A stretch of 64,000 nt of DNA from Pandoraea anhela (GTDB taxonomy: Bacteria > Pseudomonadota > Gammaproteobacteria > Burkholderiales > Burkholderiaceae). Shown piece after piece: positions 48,256-59,962 of this stretch. The notes beneath the pieces were generated by a model. It worked only from the letters and a program-made list of their open reading frames with translations, made no database searches and was not told the DNA's origin. The stretch's first letter is position 1. Every line of letters starts with the position of its first letter. The position numbers and the translations under genes were made by a program. The stretch is from assembly GCF_902459655.1 (NCBI RefSeq), contig NZ_CABPSB010000021.1, forward strand, positions 29,815 through 93,814. Direction: 5' to 3'.

Positions 48256-49362
48256 ATGCAATTGGTCAAAACTCAACGAGACAATCTGCTGCGGCCGCTG
48301 CAAATTGTGAGTGGCATCGTCGAGCGTCGCCACACGTTGCCGATTCTGGCCAATTTGCTCATTCGCAAGCACGGACAGGACATTTCCTTCCTCTCGACGG
48401 ACCTGGAGTTGCAGATCACGACCACCGCTGATTGCGGTGCCGGCGCCGATGATGTGGCGACGACCGTGGCTGCGCGCAAGCTGCTCGACATCCTGCGCAA
48501 CATGCCGGACGCCGAAGTGGCGCTGTCGCTGTCGGACAAGCGTCTGACGGTGCAGGCCGGCAAGAGCCGCTTCCAGTTGCAGACGCTGGCGGCCGAAGAT
48601 TTCCCGACGGTGGCGGAGGCCAACGACTACGCGGCGAGCTTTGCGCTGCCGCAGCGTGCGTTCCGCCAGTTGCTGGGCATGGTGCACTTCGCGATGGCCC
48701 AGCAGGACATCCGTTACTACCTGAACGGCATGCTGCTGGTGGTCGAGGGCGAGAAGATCGAAGCGGTGGCCACGGACGGTCACCGTCTGGCGTACTGCAA
48801 CACGACGATCGCGGGCGAGAAGTTCGCACGTCAGGAAGTGATCATCCCGCGCAAGACGATTCTCGAGTTGCAGCGTTTGCTCGAAGACATCGACGATCCG
48901 GTGCAGATCGATGTGGCGCCGAGCCAGGTCAAGTTCCGTTTCGCGAACGTCGAGCTGGTGTCGAAGCTGGTCGAGGGCAAGTTCCCCGACTTCAATCGTG
49001 TGATCCCGAAGGGTTACAACAAGAGCTTCGTGATCAGCCGTGAAGAGCTGCATCGCTCGTTGCAACGCGCGGCGATCGTCACGTCGGACAAGTTCAAGGG
49101 TGTGCGTTTCCTGGTGAGCGAAAACCAGTTGAAGATCAGCGCGAACAACACCGAAAACGAAGAAGCGCAGGAAGAAATCGAGATCGATTACACGGGCGAG
49201 TCGGTGGATATCGGCTTTAACGTGACGTATCTGCTCGACGTGTTGTCGAACCTCAAGGTCGAGCAAGTGAAGGTGAGTCTCGGCGACGCCAATTCGAGCG
49301 CGCTGATTACCCTGCCGGACAACGACGAATTCAAGTACGTCGTCATGCCGATGCGCATCTGA
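48256..49362 (+). CDS. dnaN: DNA polymerase III beta subunit (sliding clamp)
   Basis: 368 residues of three repeated clamp domains. It starts MQLVKTQRDNLLRPLQIVSGIVERRHTLPILANLL and ends DDEFKYVVMPMRI-like, a classic DnaN C-terminus. Dimeric ring that tethers polymerase to DNA and recruits other factors. Standard place between dnaA and gyrB. Confidence 0.98.
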   Translation: MQLVKTQRDNLLRPLQIVSGIVERRHTLPILANLLIRKHGQDISFLSTDLELQITTTADCGAGADDVATTVAARKLLDILRNMPDAEVALSLSDKRLTVQAGKSRFQLQTLAAEDFPTVAEANDYAASFALPQRAFRQLLGMVHFAMAQQDIRYYLNGMLLVVEGEKIEAVATDGHRLAYCNTTIAGEKFARQEVIIPRKTILELQRLLEDIDDPVQIDVAPSQVKFRFANVELVSKLVEGKFPDFNRVIPKGYNKSFVISREELHRSLQRAAIVTSDKFKGVRFLVSENQLKISANNTENEEAQEEIEIDYTGESVDIGFNVTYLLDVLSNLKVEQVKVSLGDANSSALITLPDNDEFKYVVMPMRI

Positions 49363-49522
49363 GCGGATTTTTCCGCCATACGCGCCGTCACATATGCGCG
49401 AAGGGGCCGAGCGCCCCTTTGGCGTTTCTAGAGAATTATCCTTTTGCGGGATAAGCAGCCTTCGGAGCGTCAAGCGCGCGCGGGGGGCGGCAGGTCATGA
49501 AGCAGTAATTCGTCAGAAATGA

Positions 49523-52021
<2,499 letters not shown>

Positions 52022-52058
52022 TAATACTGTAGATAGACGCATAACCTGAGAAAAAGAG

Positions 52059-52092
52059 ACCCATAAGTTGAAAAACTTATGGGTTTTTTCTT
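52059..52092 (+). terminator. Rho-independent terminator after gyrB
   Basis: ACCCATAAGTT and AACTTATGGGT form a perfect 11-bp stem with a short loop, followed by TTTTTTC. It ends the dnaA-dnaN-gyrB region and marks the left border of the island. Confidence 0.92.
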
Positions 52093-52332
52093 TTGGTAGG
52101 TCGTGATTATCGGGATGCGTCGATGGCCCCGATGCTTTTAAAATACATAGCATGCCGTTATCGATGTCTTTGGTGGATATGGCCAAGCGTGACGTCCGAC
52201 AGGTTCAGTGACGCGGACACGCATTCGTTGACCTGTATCGGAACGAAGCACATTTCCAGCCTTCGTTGAGTGAATTTGCCTCACACGGTTACCCAACAAT
52301 ACTATTACCCTCTCCGCCCTCATCTTTTGGCG

Positions 52333-52954
52333 TCAAACATTGGCGTAGTCGATACCGTGATACCGCTCGCGACGACAGTTAGGACATAAAGTCACCGCGT
52401 TTTCGACGCTGTCGTCCCCACCGTTGGCTAAGCACCGCCGATGGTAGGCGTCAATGCATGGCCTGCCGTCCGAGAGTCGAAACGGTGCCACTTGCCCATA
52501 TCCTTCACACGTCCCCGCCAGCTCGCACAATGACTTCAGCAATGGCGTCTGGGTTGCGTCCAAAAGTCAGCACGACGACTTGTTGCGGCTGTCTGTTTGC
52601 AATGGCGAGACGTTCTCTTCGTTCGTCCGCAGGGGATTTCAAAGACTTCCGGACAGTCGTGTCCAGATTCTCAATGACCGTTTCGTGGACGGCCTTCTCC
52701 TTTAGCAACTTAACAAAGTCATCGTAGACTCGGGGAAAAGAGGCTTCCAAACACTTCGTTTGCACAGGATATAGACGATATGTAATAAGAACAAAGCGGG
52801 CCGGTACCGTGTTGTGCGATGTCGTCGAGGTATAGCCCCAAGCGTTGGCTGCAATAGTCGTAACGAAACCTTGCGCGACGCGACGCACAGCAACGTCACT
52901 TCCAATGTAGCCCTTCGCAAACCGAAGTGAAATTTCGGGATAGGCGGTACGCAA
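52333..52954 (-). pseudogene. Frameshifted HNH endonuclease remnant
   Basis: Two overlapping minus-strand frames together make one HNH nuclease. The upstream frame (52505-52954) runs to AIAEVIVRAGG and then stops. The downstream frame continues as TCEGYGQVAPFRLSDGRP...ENAVTLCPNCRRERYHG. Removing one base from the run of four C at 52513-52516 (plus strand) joins them exactly. The functional family has CxxC and HH at the active site; here the second Cys is Tyr (CEGYG) and the first His of HH is Tyr (DAYHRRC), so two key residues are also lost. The N-terminal start is not clear: the frame is open back to a stop at 53015. Decayed restriction or defence gene. Confidence 0.8.
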
Positions 52955-53109
52955 CGCTCGTTCGGTCTGCGGTAGTTGTAGGCTACCGGCGAGAACCGTT
53001 CGCGCCAGATTGGGCTAAAGCTGAAATGCGGAGGACAGAGCAAGGTGCCACGGCATGCCCCCGATTCCTGAGAGAAAGCGGGAATTGGCGATACGCCGCC
53101 CTCGGACTT

Positions 53110-53140
53110 TTGATTAATTTGTATAACAAAGCATTAGAAT
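53110..53140 (+). promoter_or_regulatory. Candidate sigma-70 promoter of hamAB
   Basis: TTGATT at 53110-53115 and TAGAAT at 53135-53140 with a 19-bp spacer, in a strongly AT-rich patch about 110 bp before hamA. Confidence 0.5.
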
Positions 53141-53247
53141 AATAATGACATATCGGGCGTCGGGGCCGTCGCCCTACGATAATTGGTGGAGAGAGTAGTG
53201 CTGACTAGAACGACTGAAGGTCGCGGCAGCGAACCGAGGCAACGCAC

Positions 53248-54210
53248 ATGACAAAGGCTAATAGCAGCTTTAGTGCGTTACTGGACCCAATTCAAGGTAT
53301 CGACAATGTGCTGAAGGAAGTGACAGCGACTCCGCCGCTTGAGCAACCTCGGCTTCTTTTTGTTCGCATGCAAGAGCATATTCCGCAAGTTGAGGCGCTT
53401 GCGGAATTGCTAGTTGACCAGCTCGTTAACTACGTCATTCCTCTTCGTAAGCGGAGAGAGGCCTTCGTCCAGAGTGGAGGCTCGGCCACGGGCGGTGATA
53501 TGTCCGTGGTGTCCCGACTTCGCCGTGAGGCCAGGCGACTCCTGATTTCGTACAACCAAAAGCACCCAGGACGTTACGGCGAAGTTGGCGAGCTCATCGC
53601 TTACGTTGTAGCAGTGAGATACCTTGGTGCGGCGCAACTTGGTGCGAAGATGGCGCTCAAGACATCATCCGAAATGCCGGTGCATGGCGTTGATGGATTG
53701 CATGGCAGTCAGGCTGACGACGGGTCGCTCCTCTTCTACCTACTAGAGTCGAAGCTCATCCCGAGCGCGACCGATGCCTCGCGAGAGATGGTCGATTCAA
53801 TTGCGGAGCATCAGGCCGACCGTGGACGTATGCTGAACGAACTCCGACTTGTTAGCGACCTATCTAACTTGGACTGTTTGGAGGGAGACGCACGAGAGGC
53901 GGCAAAGTCGTTTTTTAATTCCTACATTGGTGACGGTAGCCATCTCCGGCGTCGCGACGTCCATGTCGGTAGCCTTGTCTTCAGCGAGAGCGCTTTCCAA
54001 GACAAGCTGCCACGTGACTTGAAGAAGCCGCCGGAGATTCATGAGGAACATCTTGAGAGGCTGTACGTAGCCAAACACGACACGTTCAGCAAGAATCTGA
54101 AAAACCAAGCCGAGGCGAAAGGGGTCGACCTTGGGGGATGCGTCGTTTTTTTGATTGCTATACCTGATGTAAATGAATTCAAGCGAATCTTTGCCGAGTT
54201 GAACACATGA
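53248..54210 (+). CDS. hamA: Hachiman system nuclease subunit HamA (DUF1837)
   Basis: 320 residues with the DUF1837 (HamA C-terminal) fold. A PD-(D/E)xK-like catalytic set is visible: GEVGEL (~111-116), HGVDG (146-150) and ESKL (167-170). In Hachiman, HamA is a nuclease held in check by HamB. The start has GAGG 8 nt upstream. Its stop overlaps the hamB ATG by 4 bp (ATGA), the expected coupled pair. Composition is more AT-rich than the core genome. Confidence 0.9.
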   Translation: MTKANSSFSALLDPIQGIDNVLKEVTATPPLEQPRLLFVRMQEHIPQVEALAELLVDQLVNYVIPLRKRREAFVQSGGSATGGDMSVVSRLRREARRLLISYNQKHPGRYGEVGELIAYVVAVRYLGAAQLGAKMALKTSSEMPVHGVDGLHGSQADDGSLLFYLLESKLIPSATDASREMVDSIAEHQADRGRMLNELRLVSDLSNLDCLEGDAREAAKSFFNSYIGDGSHLRRRDVHVGSLVFSESAFQDKLPRDLKKPPEIHEEHLERLYVAKHDTFSKNLKNQAEAKGVDLGGCVVFLIAIPDVNEFKRIFAELNT

Positions 54211-56834
54211 GCGCATTCGCCACCGAAGTTGCGATTGAAATCCGGAGGGAACCGGGTTTTTGGAGCGACCTTGCCGGACTTCGCGCGGTCGGCATTCGGT
54301 CTACCGTGCTGCGTGAAAATCAGCAGGTTCGCGTTGCCGGACCGATTCTTGCTGAAAAGGCTCTGACGCGTCTGCTCAATACCGCGAGTGTGTTCGCATC
54401 AGCTACAGACGAAGAGAGCAAGGAGCTGGCTCAACAGATTGCAGTATTCGCTAGCTTGGCATCGGATGACGAAGTGATTCGTGAAGCCAGCGTCCGCATT
54501 CTTTCTGACCTCGGTAACTTCCCTGGTCTTCGGAAGCTGGAAATTGACCACCCTGCCGAACTCGGCTTTGAAGCCCACATGCGCCTGGGATTACTCAGGG
54601 AGCTCAATACGGTCGACATTGCTGGCGAGCGTGTCCCGCTGACCGAATACCAACTCGACCTCTGGCGAAGCTTGGACTCGTCTTCGGCTACAGCAGTTTC
54701 TGCGCCGACCTCGTCTGGAAAATCCTTCGTCGTACTCGAGCACTTGTCTGAGCGTGCAATTGCGGCCGACCGTTTTGGCGCAATTTACATCGCACCGACA
54801 CGAGCGTTGCTGACTGAGATTCACGGCAAGCTGGAAAAACGCCTATCGAACATTTCCGAATCCATCCGAATCACGACCATCCCGGTTCCGGACCCAGAGA
54901 GTCGTCCCAAACAGATTTACGTGTTGACGCAGGAGCGGGCGCAGTTTCTATTGTCGACGGTGGCGGTTGCCGGTCTGATTGACCTTGTCATTTCCGACGA
55001 AGCACAGTCTCTCGGTGATGACAGCCGCGGCATGATTTTGCAGGACACTCTTGAGAAGTTGCGCGAGTCAAATCCCGCTGCTCGCTTCCTGTTTTTGGCT
55101 CCCGGAGCCTCCGGCCTCCAGCTAATTGGAGACAGTATCGGCTTGCAAAGCATTGAGGTGAAGGAAACAACCCTATCGCCCGTAGTGCAAAATCGGATAA
55201 GTGTGGGGTTTTCCAATCTCGACGAACATCTGGTGAGTCTTGACCTAGTTACTCCGAAGAAGCTTGAGCCCATTGGTACATATCAGTTCAAACGTGGGTT
55301 CGCGTTAAGCGACGATACGAAGCTCGCGGCGGTCGCACTAGAATTGGGTGCATCGGGCAGGTCTTTGGTCTATGCCACGGGAGCGAAGAACGCGGAAGAC
55401 CTGACGGAACTGCTCGCGCGCAATCGAGAGCCCAGAGCCTCACAGGGACTATCAGACTTAGCGAAATTCATCGAACAACACATTCACAGACAATACTCCC
55501 TAGCAAATTATGTTCGTCAAGGCGTCGCATTCCACTATGGAAACATGCCGAGCCTCTTGCGCGAAGGCGTTGAGGCTGCATTCAAGCGTGGCGAACTGGA
55601 TTACCTTTGTTGCACGACGACGCTGTTTCAAGGCGTAAATCTTCCCGCGCGGAATGTCTTCATTGATACACCGACTCGCGGTAGAGGTGCTGCGCTTGAT
55701 GAAGCCGCGCTCTGGAATTTCGCTGGTCGTGCTGGTCGTCTTGGTGAGGAGGTGGTGGGCAATGTGTTCCTTGTGGATTACGAAAACTGGGAGACGAAAC
55801 CGCTGACCGAGCGTAAGCCGTTTGAAATTAAGGCGGCCTTCAAACAGACCGTAGAGACGGATTTTGACGCGGTCGCTGAGCGGCTCCGGGCCGCCGTGAA
55901 CAAAGCTTACATTGTCGAGCGTGACCGCGCGTCTGAGGACCGGATTACTGCTGCGGCAGGTCTAATTCTCTTTCGTTCGTCCCAGAAGACATTGGACGGG
56001 TTGTTGGGGCGACGGAGCCTCACACTGACTAACGAGCAAAAAGAAAACCTTACGAAACTAGCCGACCAAGCGCTTATGAGCCTTGAGTTACCTGCTTCCG
56101 TTTTGACCACAAGCTGGATGCTTGACCCAGTTGCGCTCGCAAGCCTTCTGCAGCGGATTCGTGAACTTGTGCGTCAACGTGACTTCTCGAAAGTGATGCC
56201 TTCGAATCCTTCGAGTGATGCATACACGGTGTACAACTCTATTATCCGTCGGCTTTACAAGTATCTGGGAGGCATGTCCCTCTCTGGGGAGGAGGGGAGG
56301 AGACAGCGGGGCTATGTTAGCCATGTGACCGTCACGGCGTTGAAGTGGATGAGAGGCGAGCCGTTGACGCAGCTGGTCGCTGAAGCCGTGAAGTACAAGA
56401 AGAAGGTGGCGCAGCAAACAAGTCAACGGCCCCTTTCTCAGGCTGCTATCGATGGGGCCATCCGTGACATGTTTACGCTTATTGAGCAAACGATTCGATT
56501 CAAGCTTGTCCAGTGGGCGAAGGCTTACGTCGACCTTCTCAAATACGCCCTTGCCAAAGAGGGACTCGACGAAATGGTCGCTCAAGTCTACGATTTCTCG
56601 TTGGCACTTGAGCTCGGGGTGTCAACGCGCACCGGTCGCTCGTTAGTGGAGTTCGGCTTGTCTCGTATCACAGCTGCCGCAATGGCTTCGCTGATTACGG
56701 ATTCATCACTGAGCTCAGACCAGGTTCGTGGCTGGTTCCTGCAGCAACCAGTGTCGCTGATACAGCAAATGTCACCGTTGGTAGTGGCTGAATTGCGTGA
56801 GCGTGGTCTCATTTCGGTCGAGTACCCGGCTTGA
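54207..56834 (+). CDS. hamB: Hachiman system helicase subunit HamB
   Basis: 875 residues of an SF2 helicase. Walker A APTSSGKSF lies at ~165-173, and motif II is DEAQ (~264-267) rather than DEAD/DEAH. The second RecA domain has GNMPSLLREGVEAAFKRGELDYLCCTTTLFQGVNLPARN and motif VI NFAGRAGRLGEEV. A long C-terminal helical region follows. With HamA it forms the anti-phage Hachiman complex, which acts on damaged or phage DNA. Start ATG overlaps the hamA stop. No inactivating change seen. Confidence 0.9.
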   Translation: MSAFATEVAIEIRREPGFWSDLAGLRAVGIRSTVLRENQQVRVAGPILAEKALTRLLNTASVFASATDEESKELAQQIAVFASLASDDEVIREASVRILSDLGNFPGLRKLEIDHPAELGFEAHMRLGLLRELNTVDIAGERVPLTEYQLDLWRSLDSSSATAVSAPTSSGKSFVVLEHLSERAIAADRFGAIYIAPTRALLTEIHGKLEKRLSNISESIRITTIPVPDPESRPKQIYVLTQERAQFLLSTVAVAGLIDLVISDEAQSLGDDSRGMILQDTLEKLRESNPAARFLFLAPGASGLQLIGDSIGLQSIEVKETTLSPVVQNRISVGFSNLDEHLVSLDLVTPKKLEPIGTYQFKRGFALSDDTKLAAVALELGASGRSLVYATGAKNAEDLTELLARNREPRASQGLSDLAKFIEQHIHRQYSLANYVRQGVAFHYGNMPSLLREGVEAAFKRGELDYLCCTTTLFQGVNLPARNVFIDTPTRGRGAALDEAALWNFAGRAGRLGEEVVGNVFLVDYENWETKPLTERKPFEIKAAFKQTVETDFDAVAERLRAAVNKAYIVERDRASEDRITAAAGLILFRSSQKTLDGLLGRRSLTLTNEQKENLTKLADQALMSLELPASVLTTSWMLDPVALASLLQRIRELVRQRDFSKVMPSNPSSDAYTVYNSIIRRLYKYLGGMSLSGEEGRRQRGYVSHVTVTALKWMRGEPLTQLVAEAVKYKKKVAQQTSQRPLSQAAIDGAIRDMFTLIEQTIRFKLVQWAKAYVDLLKYALAKEGLDEMVAQVYDFSLALELGVSTRTGRSLVEFGLSRITAAAMASLITDSSLSSDQVRGWFLQQPVSLIQQMSPLVVAELRERGLISVEYPA

Positions 56835-57088
56835 TTCAGACGTCGCCAAGCTCCTCACTGTCAACCGGCTTGGTGACCAACATAGAGCGTTTCGTTGGAG
56901 CACACCGCCCCACGCACGCGAACGAGAATTGAGTTCCTGCTGCGGTATCCGGCACGCTGAGATCTCTCCGAAATTTGGCCTCAAGTAATCGTCCTAGTCG
57001 CGGAGAGTTGCCCCGTCACGAGTAACATAGCCCTAATAGGCCGCTCTATCGAAACATTTTCGTGTCCCTGTGTGAGTGCTCCAGCTGG
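56835..57088. other. Gap downstream of hamB
   Basis: About 250 bp with no recognisable feature between the Hachiman pair and the convergent small gene. Confidence 0.4.
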
Positions 57089-57367
57089 TCAGGAACCGTA
57101 AATCGTTAAAATGATTCGCTCCGATTCTTCTCGGCTCGCATGCTGAAAAGGGGCCGCATAATGAGCGTACAAGAATTGTGTGCCTTCGCGGTCGGTTAGT
57201 TTCACCGAAAGCCGGAACAACGAGCCGACTGGATACTGCTGACGCACGGACCGGGAGCACTCGACTTTGAGCTTCGGGTCAACCCCTTGACCGGGAATAG
57301 GCCTCACACGCAGGCCGGCCGACGAAGGTTCGCCAGAGGGAACATATGTCTCAACGTTGATTTCCAT
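57089..57367 (-). CDS. Small hypothetical protein of the island
   Basis: 92 residues, starting MEINVETYVPSGEPSSAGLRVRP and containing VKLTDREGTQFLYAHY. AGGA lies 8 nt before ATG 57367. The style (VECSRSVRQQYPVGSLFRLSVKLTDREG) recalls small conserved proteins of mobile elements in Burkholderia and Xanthomonas, with unknown role. It lies alone between the Hachiman pair and the retron, on the opposite strand. Confidence 0.7.
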   Translation of the reverse strand: MEINVETYVPSGEPSSAGLRVRPIPGQGVDPKLKVECSRSVRQQYPVGSLFRLSVKLTDREGTQFLYAHYAAPFQHASREESERIILTIYGS

Positions 57368-57567
57368 TCGATAATCCTACTCAGATTGGGCTCTCCCCTG
57401 AAGAAGTTCGTACGACGTCAAATCGGATGGTTTTCCGTGCGTGTGTATGTGACTGAGCGGTCAACTGGTAGAAGTGCCTCGACTTCAAGCGGGACACGTA
57501 CATCGACCTCGCACAAAGGGTGTCTTGCGAGTAGCAGGTCGATGGCGAAGCAAAAAGCACACGTTAC

Positions 57568-57598
57568 TTGATGTATTTCCGACCATTTTTGGTATTAT
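57568..57598 (+). promoter_or_regulatory. Candidate promoter of the retron
   Basis: TTGATG at 57568-57573 and TATTAT at 57593-57598, spacer 19 bp. Initiation 6-8 bp downstream would fall right at the a1 repeat of the retron RNA (57606), as expected for a retron transcript. Confidence 0.55.
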
Positions 57599-57605
57599 CT
57601 AAATC

Positions 57606-57738
57606 GCCTCGTAGACAGAATTTCTACCATGAATCATGGCACTTGGCAATAATGTTAGGACCTATGCTGCTATCGATATCAACCGGATTGGCGCCATAAC
57701 GATGTAGCGTTCAATGCGCGTTGGAGTGTCTACGAGGC
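57606..57738 (+). ncRNA. Retron msr-msd RNA (Ec67-like)
   Basis: Bounded by a perfect 12-bp inverted repeat: GCCTCGTAGACA (57606-57617, a1) and TGTCTACGAGGC (57727-57738, a2), the hallmark a1/a2 pair that folds the retron primer-template RNA. Inside are a small hairpin CCATG/CATGG (57627-57639) and a longer imperfect stem near GCTGCTATCG...CGATGTAGC, consistent with msr and msd stems. It lies directly upstream of the RT gene. Exact msr/msd boundary and branch G are not assigned. Confidence 0.8.
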
Positions 57739-57749
57739 ATCTTATCTAA

Positions 57750-59555
57750 ATGTTTCCAAAGAGCATGCTTGAGCGGTTCAAAGTCGCGAAGTCGCGTGAG
57801 ACGCTTGCGATGCTACTTGACATAAAGCATAAAGACCTGACGTATCTTCTCTACGTAAAAAAAGACGTAGAAAAATACTCCGTGTTTTCGATGGCCAAAA
57901 AGAACGGCGGGAGCAGAGATATTTGTGCCCCTATACCCGAGCTAAAATCGCTACAGCGTAAACTTGCGACAGCTTTGGAGCGATGTATAGCTGATGTCGA
58001 GACGATAACAAAGAAAAATAATAAAGCATCTCACGGCTTCCGTCCGGGAAAAAGCATTCTCACAAATGCCGCAGTTCACCGAAATCGGCGATACGTTTTC
58101 AATGTCGACCTTCAAGACTTCTTTTCTAGTATTACTGGAAAGAGGATTCGAGGTTTTCTAATTAAAGATAGGAATTTCGCGTTTGATGCGAGTGTCGCGA
58201 CGGCCATTGCTCACATAGCTTGCCGAGAAGGAAAACTACCTCAAGGCAGCCCGTGTTCACCCGTCATTTCAAACATGATTGCTGGAGTTCTGGACGTCCA
58301 TTTGGCTAAGTTGGCTCAGATGCACGGTTGCACCTACACCAGGTACGCGGATGACTTGACGTTTTCTACAAACAAAGAAGACTTCCCCGTGGAGATTGCG
58401 TTCCGAAATGATTCCACCGGACACACTTGGCGGGTTGGTGCGGAGCTCAATCGACTAATTTTGCAAAGCGGGTTTTCGATAAATGAAACGAAAACCCGAA
58501 TGCAGTATCGAGATTCGAGACAGCAAGTCACTGGACTTGTTGTGAACAAGAAGGTGAACGTCAGCACTGAGTATCGGTATCTAGTGAGGGCGTATGTAGC
58601 TTCTCTCGTTAAGAATGGAACATTTACGGTCAAACGCCAGGCTGTGGGCGTGGATGGCAAGCCGCAAACGTTGGAGGAGGAAGGAGTTACGGCAAAGCTT
58701 CACGGGATGTTAGGTTTTATCCATTCTGTGGATAGCGTCTTCCGTACGGATGTCAAGAAACATCCGTACAACTATCCTGGACAGCAAGCCAATGAGAAGA
58801 AACCTACGGGAAATCTAGCCATCTATCGACGCTTCCTTATTTACACTCGATTCTATGCGAACACAGTGCCACTCATCGTGTGCGAGGGGAAGACGGATGG
58901 CGTTTATATCAGCAATGCGGTGCATCAAACAAAGAATATCTTCCCCAGCTTGGTTAGAAAGGATGGCGAGGGGAAAGACGTGTTGTCTTTTCAACTCCTA
59001 AAGTACGCTCGTAAACATAAGAAAAGAAAGACGGTCCATCTTCCCAATTACTCCACTATCACTATCCTTGGAGGCGGAAGTGGTGGAGGGGCAAATTTAG
59101 GGAATTTGATTCGCGCTTATCACAGTGAGTTGAGTAAATTCAAGGCTCCTAGAGGTAAGCAGCCGGTAATCTTTATCGTTGACAACGATAGCGGCGGCAA
59201 AACTGTCTTCAAGGTAGTGAAAGACACATTGAAGATGACGATTATAGGAACAGAATCTTTTGTACATTTGTTCGCCAACCTGTATGTTGTGCCGGTACCG
59301 TTAGGCGAGGATAAGGAGCGAAGTATTGAGGGTCTTTTTGCGCCTATAGACCTCGCCAAGGGCCTAAACGGGAAACCCTTTGACTTCTCGTCCGATTCAA
59401 GTTCTGGTACATCAGTTGGTAAGGCCGATTTTGCTTACGAATTTGTCGCCAAGCATGCAAACGAGCTCGATTGGGCGGGTTTCCATCCGCTCCTAGAAAA
59501 CATAGTGGGGGCAATGGACGACTACGCAGAGCGCGTGCGGGCTGCCGACCTTTGA
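57750..59555 (+). CDS. Retron Ec67-type reverse transcriptase-TOPRIM fusion
   Basis: 601 residues. The retron-specific NAxxH motif is NAAVH (106-110), the RT palm has D120 (FNVDLQDFF), LPQGSPCSP (163-171), YADD (199-202), and the retron VTG motif is at 260-262. A C-terminal TOPRIM domain carries the conserved Glu in VCEGKTD (377-383) and DND (478-480), so RT and putative effector are fused, as in retron Ec67 (type I-C). The RT copies the adjacent msd RNA into multicopy ssDNA; the TOPRIM nuclease would act when the retron is triggered by phage. ATG 57750; an SD-like GAGG lies in the a2 repeat. Low GC. Confidence 0.93.
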   Translation: MFPKSMLERFKVAKSRETLAMLLDIKHKDLTYLLYVKKDVEKYSVFSMAKKNGGSRDICAPIPELKSLQRKLATALERCIADVETITKKNNKASHGFRPGKSILTNAAVHRNRRYVFNVDLQDFFSSITGKRIRGFLIKDRNFAFDASVATAIAHIACREGKLPQGSPCSPVISNMIAGVLDVHLAKLAQMHGCTYTRYADDLTFSTNKEDFPVEIAFRNDSTGHTWRVGAELNRLILQSGFSINETKTRMQYRDSRQQVTGLVVNKKVNVSTEYRYLVRAYVASLVKNGTFTVKRQAVGVDGKPQTLEEEGVTAKLHGMLGFIHSVDSVFRTDVKKHPYNYPGQQANEKKPTGNLAIYRRFLIYTRFYANTVPLIVCEGKTDGVYISNAVHQTKNIFPSLVRKDGEGKDVLSFQLLKYARKHKKRKTVHLPNYSTITILGGGSGGGANLGNLIRAYHSELSKFKAPRGKQPVIFIVDNDSGGKTVFKVVKDTLKMTIIGTESFVHLFANLYVVPVPLGEDKERSIEGLFAPIDLAKGLNGKPFDFSSDSSSGTSVGKADFAYEFVAKHANELDWAGFHPLLENIVGAMDDYAERVRAADL

Positions 59556-59962
59556 CCAAGGCACGTTCCTTTTGACGAGAGCAACGGCCGTGTGTTGCGG
59601 TTCGTCTTGGGCATTTTCCGTGCGGGTCTCGTCGCGGAAATTGGGAAAACCTGAAAGCTTCTTCCTCTTGGCAATCTACTATCCAGCCGACCCCATCGTC
59701 CTCTCATTGCAATGATGTCTGGGAAGCATGTGCGATAGAGTTCATCGACCGCCGCAGTGGACCCGATTGTTCCACCCGTCATCGGAGGCGTTTTGGAGCC
59801 ATGCAAGTAGCGCCGGCTTTCCCGTGACGGAGGACTGACAATTGTTCGTGGGGCGGGATGTCAGCCGCGATAAGAGCTTGCTTCGCTAAATCAGGCTTTG
59901 GAATTACGCTGAGATACAACTTGGCGCCGATGCGGGGCGACTGGCAGAAAAAACTCTCCAAC
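59556..59962. other. Gap between the retron and the QueC operon
   Basis: 407 bp without a gene I can support. A minus-strand open frame at 59779-59973 (64 codons) overlaps the end of the HhH gene but has no recognisable features. No terminator hairpin of either flanking unit is obvious. Confidence 0.4.

Noticed and set aside
57604-57749. Reading the region upstream of the RT as a group II intron or DGR
   Set aside because: The RT has the retron NAxxH and VTG motifs and the flanking perfect a1/a2 repeat; no intron RNA domain or template-repeat pair is visible.
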